This document shows, piece by piece, positions 6,525 to 8,554 of a stretch of DNA of 8,554 bases. The notes under the pieces were generated by a model. It was not told the origin of the DNA. It was given only the letters and a program-made list of their open reading frames with translations, and ran no database searches. The DNA lies in contig DAOTTI010000109.1 of the NCBI GenBank assembly GCA_034437795.1, positions 1-8,554 of the forward strand. Direction: 5' to 3'. Position 1 is the stretch's first letter. Every line of letters starts with the position of its first letter. This stretch comes from DAOTTI01 sp034437795 (lineage in GTDB: Bacteria; Chloroflexota; UBA11872; UBA12225). Both the position numbers and the translations under genes were made by a program.

Positions 6525-6555
6525 ACCGACGGCTACCTGGCTGATTGCCGTCGGT
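6525..6555. promoter_or_regulatory. candidate operator: 9-bp dyad in the divergent promoter region
   Basis: ACCGACGGC (6525-6533) is repeated as GCCGTCGGT (6547-6555), a perfect 9-bp inverted repeat with a 13-base spacer. The half-site centres are 22 bp apart, two helical turns, which suits a dimeric helix-turn-helix protein. It lies between the beta-helix gene's ribosome site and a TATGAT box for the STAND gene, so occupancy could affect both. The divergent XRE-domain protein is the obvious candidate ligand, by inference only. Confidence 0.45.
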
Positions 6556-6560
6556 CGGTG

Positions 6561-6566
6561 TATGAT
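6561..6566 (+). promoter_or_regulatory. possible -10 box for the STAND regulator gene
   Basis: TATGAT matches five of six consensus positions and lies about 40 bases before GTG 6608. The -35 at 17 bp spacing is poor (TGGCTG, 6538-6543), as expected for an activator-dependent or regulated promoter, and overlaps the dyad. In this GC-rich sequence the box stands out, but it is a single short match. Confidence 0.3.
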
Positions 6567-6607
6567 GGTGCCGGTAGAGCCCGCTCATGAGACCATCCTA
6601 GGCGAAG

Positions 6608-8374
6608 GTGGCGAGCGTGGGGCGCCCGCGCGGCATCCGAATTGCATCTGTTCGGCCTCCGGCCGCGCACCGCGCGCCAGCCTCCGGTGGAGCCTCCCTT
6701 GGCGACGGCCGGCCGCGGTGGAACGACGTCCTGCGGTCGCTGCGGGCGGCACGGGGCGCCACCCAGGCCGGCTGGGCCGCGCGCCTCGGCGTCAGCCGGG
6801 CGACGGTGCAGCGCTGGGAGCGCGGCGAGCGCGCACCGGACCCGGGTGCGGAAGCGGCGATCCTCGCCTACTGCCGCGAAGCCGGGTTGCTCCGTCCGTT
6901 CGATCGGGGTCCGCTGGCCGGCCTCACCCTCACGGCGGAGCGTTTGCAAGAACTGTGCGCCGAGGCACGCTGGCGTGTGAGCGCCGGGCCCGCCAGTGGA
7001 CCAGCCCCAGCGCTCCCCGACCGCCGGTCAGGCAGTCCGCCGCCTGACGCCGCGCCCCAGAACGCCCCCGCCGCACGTCACCCGCCGGATGCTCCCGGGC
7101 AAGCCCTGGCCGTGCCGACCAACCTGCCGGCGCCGCTGACGAGCTTCGTCGGGCGAGAGTGGGAACTGGCGGCGGTTCGGCGGGTACAGGCGGGCACGCG
7201 GCTGCTGACGCTGACGGGCCCAGGTGGCGGCGGCAAGACGCGCCTCGCCCTCGCGCTGGCGGAGGAGTTGCTGTGGGCGTATGCGCACGGCGTCTGGCTC
7301 GTCAATCTGGCGTCGGTCACGGATCCAGCGCTGGTGCCCCGGGTGGTGGCCTCAGCGCTGGGGCTCCGGCCGGCCGGGCCGCCGGTGCCGCTCACCGCGG
7401 CGCTGGCCGCGGCGCTTCGCGAACGGCAGCTGCTGCTGGTGCTGGACAATTGCGAACAGCTCCTGCCGGCGTGCGCTGTGGTGGTGGAAGCGCTGCTCCT
7501 CGCCTGCCCCCATCTGGAAATAGTGGCCACCAGTCGAGAACCCCTCGGCGTCAGCGGCGAGGTGGTATGGCGCGTGCCGCCGCTGTCCGTACCGGAGTGC
7601 GGGCGGCCGGGGGCGAGCGGTGACCAGCGGACGGCTAGGCACGGCGGCGAGGCCGACGCGGCGGCATTGCTCCGGTACGACGCAGTACGGCTGTTCGTCG
7701 AGCGCGCCCGGCTGCAGCGGCCGGACTTTACGCTAACCGCCGGCAACGCGCCGGCCGTGGCCGAGATCTGCCGGCGGCTAGACGGCATCCCGCTGGCGAT
7801 CGAGCTGGCGGCGGCGCGCCTCAGCGTGCTCTCGGTGCCGCAGATTGCGGCGCGCCTGCATGACCGGTTCCGCCTGCTGACGGGTGGCGGCCGCACCGCG
7901 CTGCCCCGCCACCAGACGCTACGCGCGGCACTAGACTGGAGCCACGACCTCTTGTTCGCAGCCGAGCAGGCGCTGCTGCGGCGGCTCGCTGTCTTCGCCG
8001 GCGGCTTCACCCTGGAGGCGGCGGAGGCAGTGTGCGCCTCCGGCGCCGACGACCGGCCACCGACCACTGACGACCGCAGCACGCGGCACGATCCGGCGGT
8101 CGGCGGTCGTCCGCCGTCGGTCATCGCGGAGCACGACGTGCTCGACCTGCTGGCCCAACTGGTGGGCAAGTCCCTCGTGCTCGCGGAGGAGCACGGGGGC
8201 GCGGTGCGCTACCGGCTGCTGGAGACGGTGCGCCAGTACGCCGAAGAGCAGCTCGACCAGGCGGGCGAAGCCGCCGCCGTGCGCGCGCGGCACCTCGACT
8301 GGTGCCTCGCACTGGCGCAGGAGGCGAACGCGGCGTACGGCGGCCGGCACGAGCCGGCGTGGCGGGCGCGGTAG
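6608..8374 (+). CDS. XRE-type HTH / NB-ARC STAND ATPase regulator, cut by an in-frame TAG
   Basis: 588 residues to the TAG. A Cro/C1-type helix-turn-helix spans about 38-98 (ATQAGWAARLGVSRATVQRWERGE). A Pro/Ala linker leads to the NB-ARC/AAA domain. It has FVGRE at 180-184 and Walker A GPGGGGKT at 204-211, where most relatives have GPGGVGKT. Next are Walker B LLLVLD at 275-280, the ATSREPLG sensor at 307-314, the GIPLAIELAAAR motif at 393-404, the RHQTLRAALDWSHDLL winged region, and LLETVRQYAEEQL near 538. This is the AfsR/MalT-like signal-transduction ATPase plan: nucleotide switch, DNA-binding head and TPR sensor tail. The tail is cut by TAG 8372-8374 where relatives have Leu before EREHDNLRAAL. 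GTG 6608 is the longest start; GTG 6617 has a better-spaced GAAGG. Two linkers (about 330-350 and 479-504) look inserted. It is divergent from the beta-helix gene and may regulate it. Confidence 0.85.
   Translation: MASVGRPRGIRIASVRPPAAHRAPASGGASLGDGRPRWNDVLRSLRAARGATQAGWAARLGVSRATVQRWERGERAPDPGAEAAILAYCREAGLLRPFDRGPLAGLTLTAERLQELCAEARWRVSAGPASGPAPALPDRRSGSPPPDAAPQNAPAARHPPDAPGQALAVPTNLPAPLTSFVGREWELAAVRRVQAGTRLLTLTGPGGGGKTRLALALAEELLWAYAHGVWLVNLASVTDPALVPRVVASALGLRPAGPPVPLTAALAAALRERQLLLVLDNCEQLLPACAVVVEALLLACPHLEIVATSREPLGVSGEVVWRVPPLSVPECGRPGASGDQRTARHGGEADAAALLRYDAVRLFVERARLQRPDFTLTAGNAPAVAEICRRLDGIPLAIELAAARLSVLSVPQIAARLHDRFRLLTGGGRTALPRHQTLRAALDWSHDLLFAAEQALLRRLAVFAGGFTLEAAEAVCASGADDRPPTTDDRSTRHDPAVGGRPPSVIAEHDVLDLLAQLVGKSLVLAEEHGGAVRYRLLETVRQYAEEQLDQAGEAAAVRARHLDWCLALAQEANAAYGGRHEPAWRAR
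8048..8111. repeat. imperfect inverted repeat inside the STAND gene (REP-like insert)
   Basis: The arms GACGACCG plus CCGACC (8048-8065, with a 4-base bulge GCCA) pair with GGTCGGCGGTCGTC (8098-8111). The encoded stretch, about residues 479-504, is hydrophilic (DDRPPTTDDRSTRHD). It sits between two conserved segments that are usually nearly adjacent in relatives, so it looks like an in-frame insertion of a short palindromic element. Confidence 0.4.
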
Positions 8375-8554
8375 GAGCGGGAGCACGACAACCTGCGGGC
8401 CGCGTTGAGTTGGTCGCTGGCGCAGGGGCAGCGGTCGGCGGAGACGGCGGCGCTGCGGCTGGCGGGCGCGCTGCCGCGGTTCTGGCGGCTGCGCGGGCAC
8501 GTCAGCGAGGGGCGCCGGTGGCTGGCGCGGGCGCTGGCGGTGGCCGGCGACGCG
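8375..8554 (+). pseudogene. TPR-region continuation of the STAND regulator after the TAG
   Basis: Directly after TAG 8372-8374 the same frame stays open for 60 codons to the window edge. It encodes EREHDNLRAALSWSLAQG, then LRLAGALPRFWRLRGHVSEGRRWLARALA, which is the first TPR-like helix set of this STAND family, with a typical W-x-x-R-G-x-x-x-EGRxWLxxAL pattern. The family similarity crosses the stop without a gap, so this belongs to the gene at 6608 rather than to a new one, and no start or ribosome site precedes it. Either the gene is inactivated, or the TAG is a sequencing error or is read through. Confidence 0.7.

Noticed and set aside
7078..8169. 363-codon minus-strand open frame opposite the STAND gene
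   Set aside because: Ser/Arg/Ala-rich shadow. Walker A, Walker B and the GIPLA motif are all on the + strand.
1..8554. tRNA, rRNA, CRISPR array or restriction/defence cassette
   Set aside because: No cloverleaf-like segment, no regularly spaced repeats and no nuclease or methylase pair with DNA specificity motifs were seen. The STAND protein looks like a transcriptional regulator rather than a known anti-phage STAND.

Overview
This is a GC-rich bacterial window. The gene content suggests Chloroflexota, possibly the Thermomicrobia/Sphaerobacter side. Pointers are a helix-turn-helix STAND ATPase with TPRs, a CSLREA/NosD-like beta-helix protein, a two-domain cupin with an LPxTG-type sorting tail, and a copy of a winged-helix protein family that I recall as multi-copy in Chloroflexota and Actinomycetota. 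The placement is inference only; no rRNA, tRNA or other phylogenetic marker is present.

Layout, left to right. The + strand begins with the 3' part of a YifB/ComM-type Mg-chelatase-like ATPase, running to about 371. It meets, tail to tail, a minus-strand SAM-dependent methyltransferase (343-1176); both conserved C-termini stop at the same point. Continuing on the minus strand are a secreted double-cupin protein (1243-2166), a wrecked copy of the repeat-family winged-helix protein (2424-4097), an OsmC-family protein (4305-4802) and a frameshifted beta-helix protein (4917-6511). A 96-bp divergent intergenic region with a 9-bp dyad follows. From 6608 on the + strand runs an XRE/NB-ARC/TPR STAND regulator, interrupted by an in-frame TAG at 8372 and open to the window edge.

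Functionally this looks like an accessory region rather than one pathway: cell-surface proteins (cupin, beta-helix), a thiol-peroxidase-like protein (OsmC), a small-molecule methyltransferase, a mobile-type gene and a large regulator. The five minus-strand genes could be read from common transcripts, but their gaps (about 66 to 257 bp) do not force an operon.

The striking property is the density of lesions: a junction that truncates two genes, a one-base frameshift in a G run, a 61-bp frame-shifting insertion bounded by 28-bp direct repeats, another one-base frameshift in the beta-helix gene and an amber codon in the regulator. This is either real decay of an accessory island or draft-quality sequence. 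The variety of lesion types argues against homopolymer error alone. I did not find a convincing complete new defence or biosynthetic system. The best leads are the dyad and the similar end motifs around the mobile-type gene, the anchored double cupin, and the chimeric beta-helix protein.
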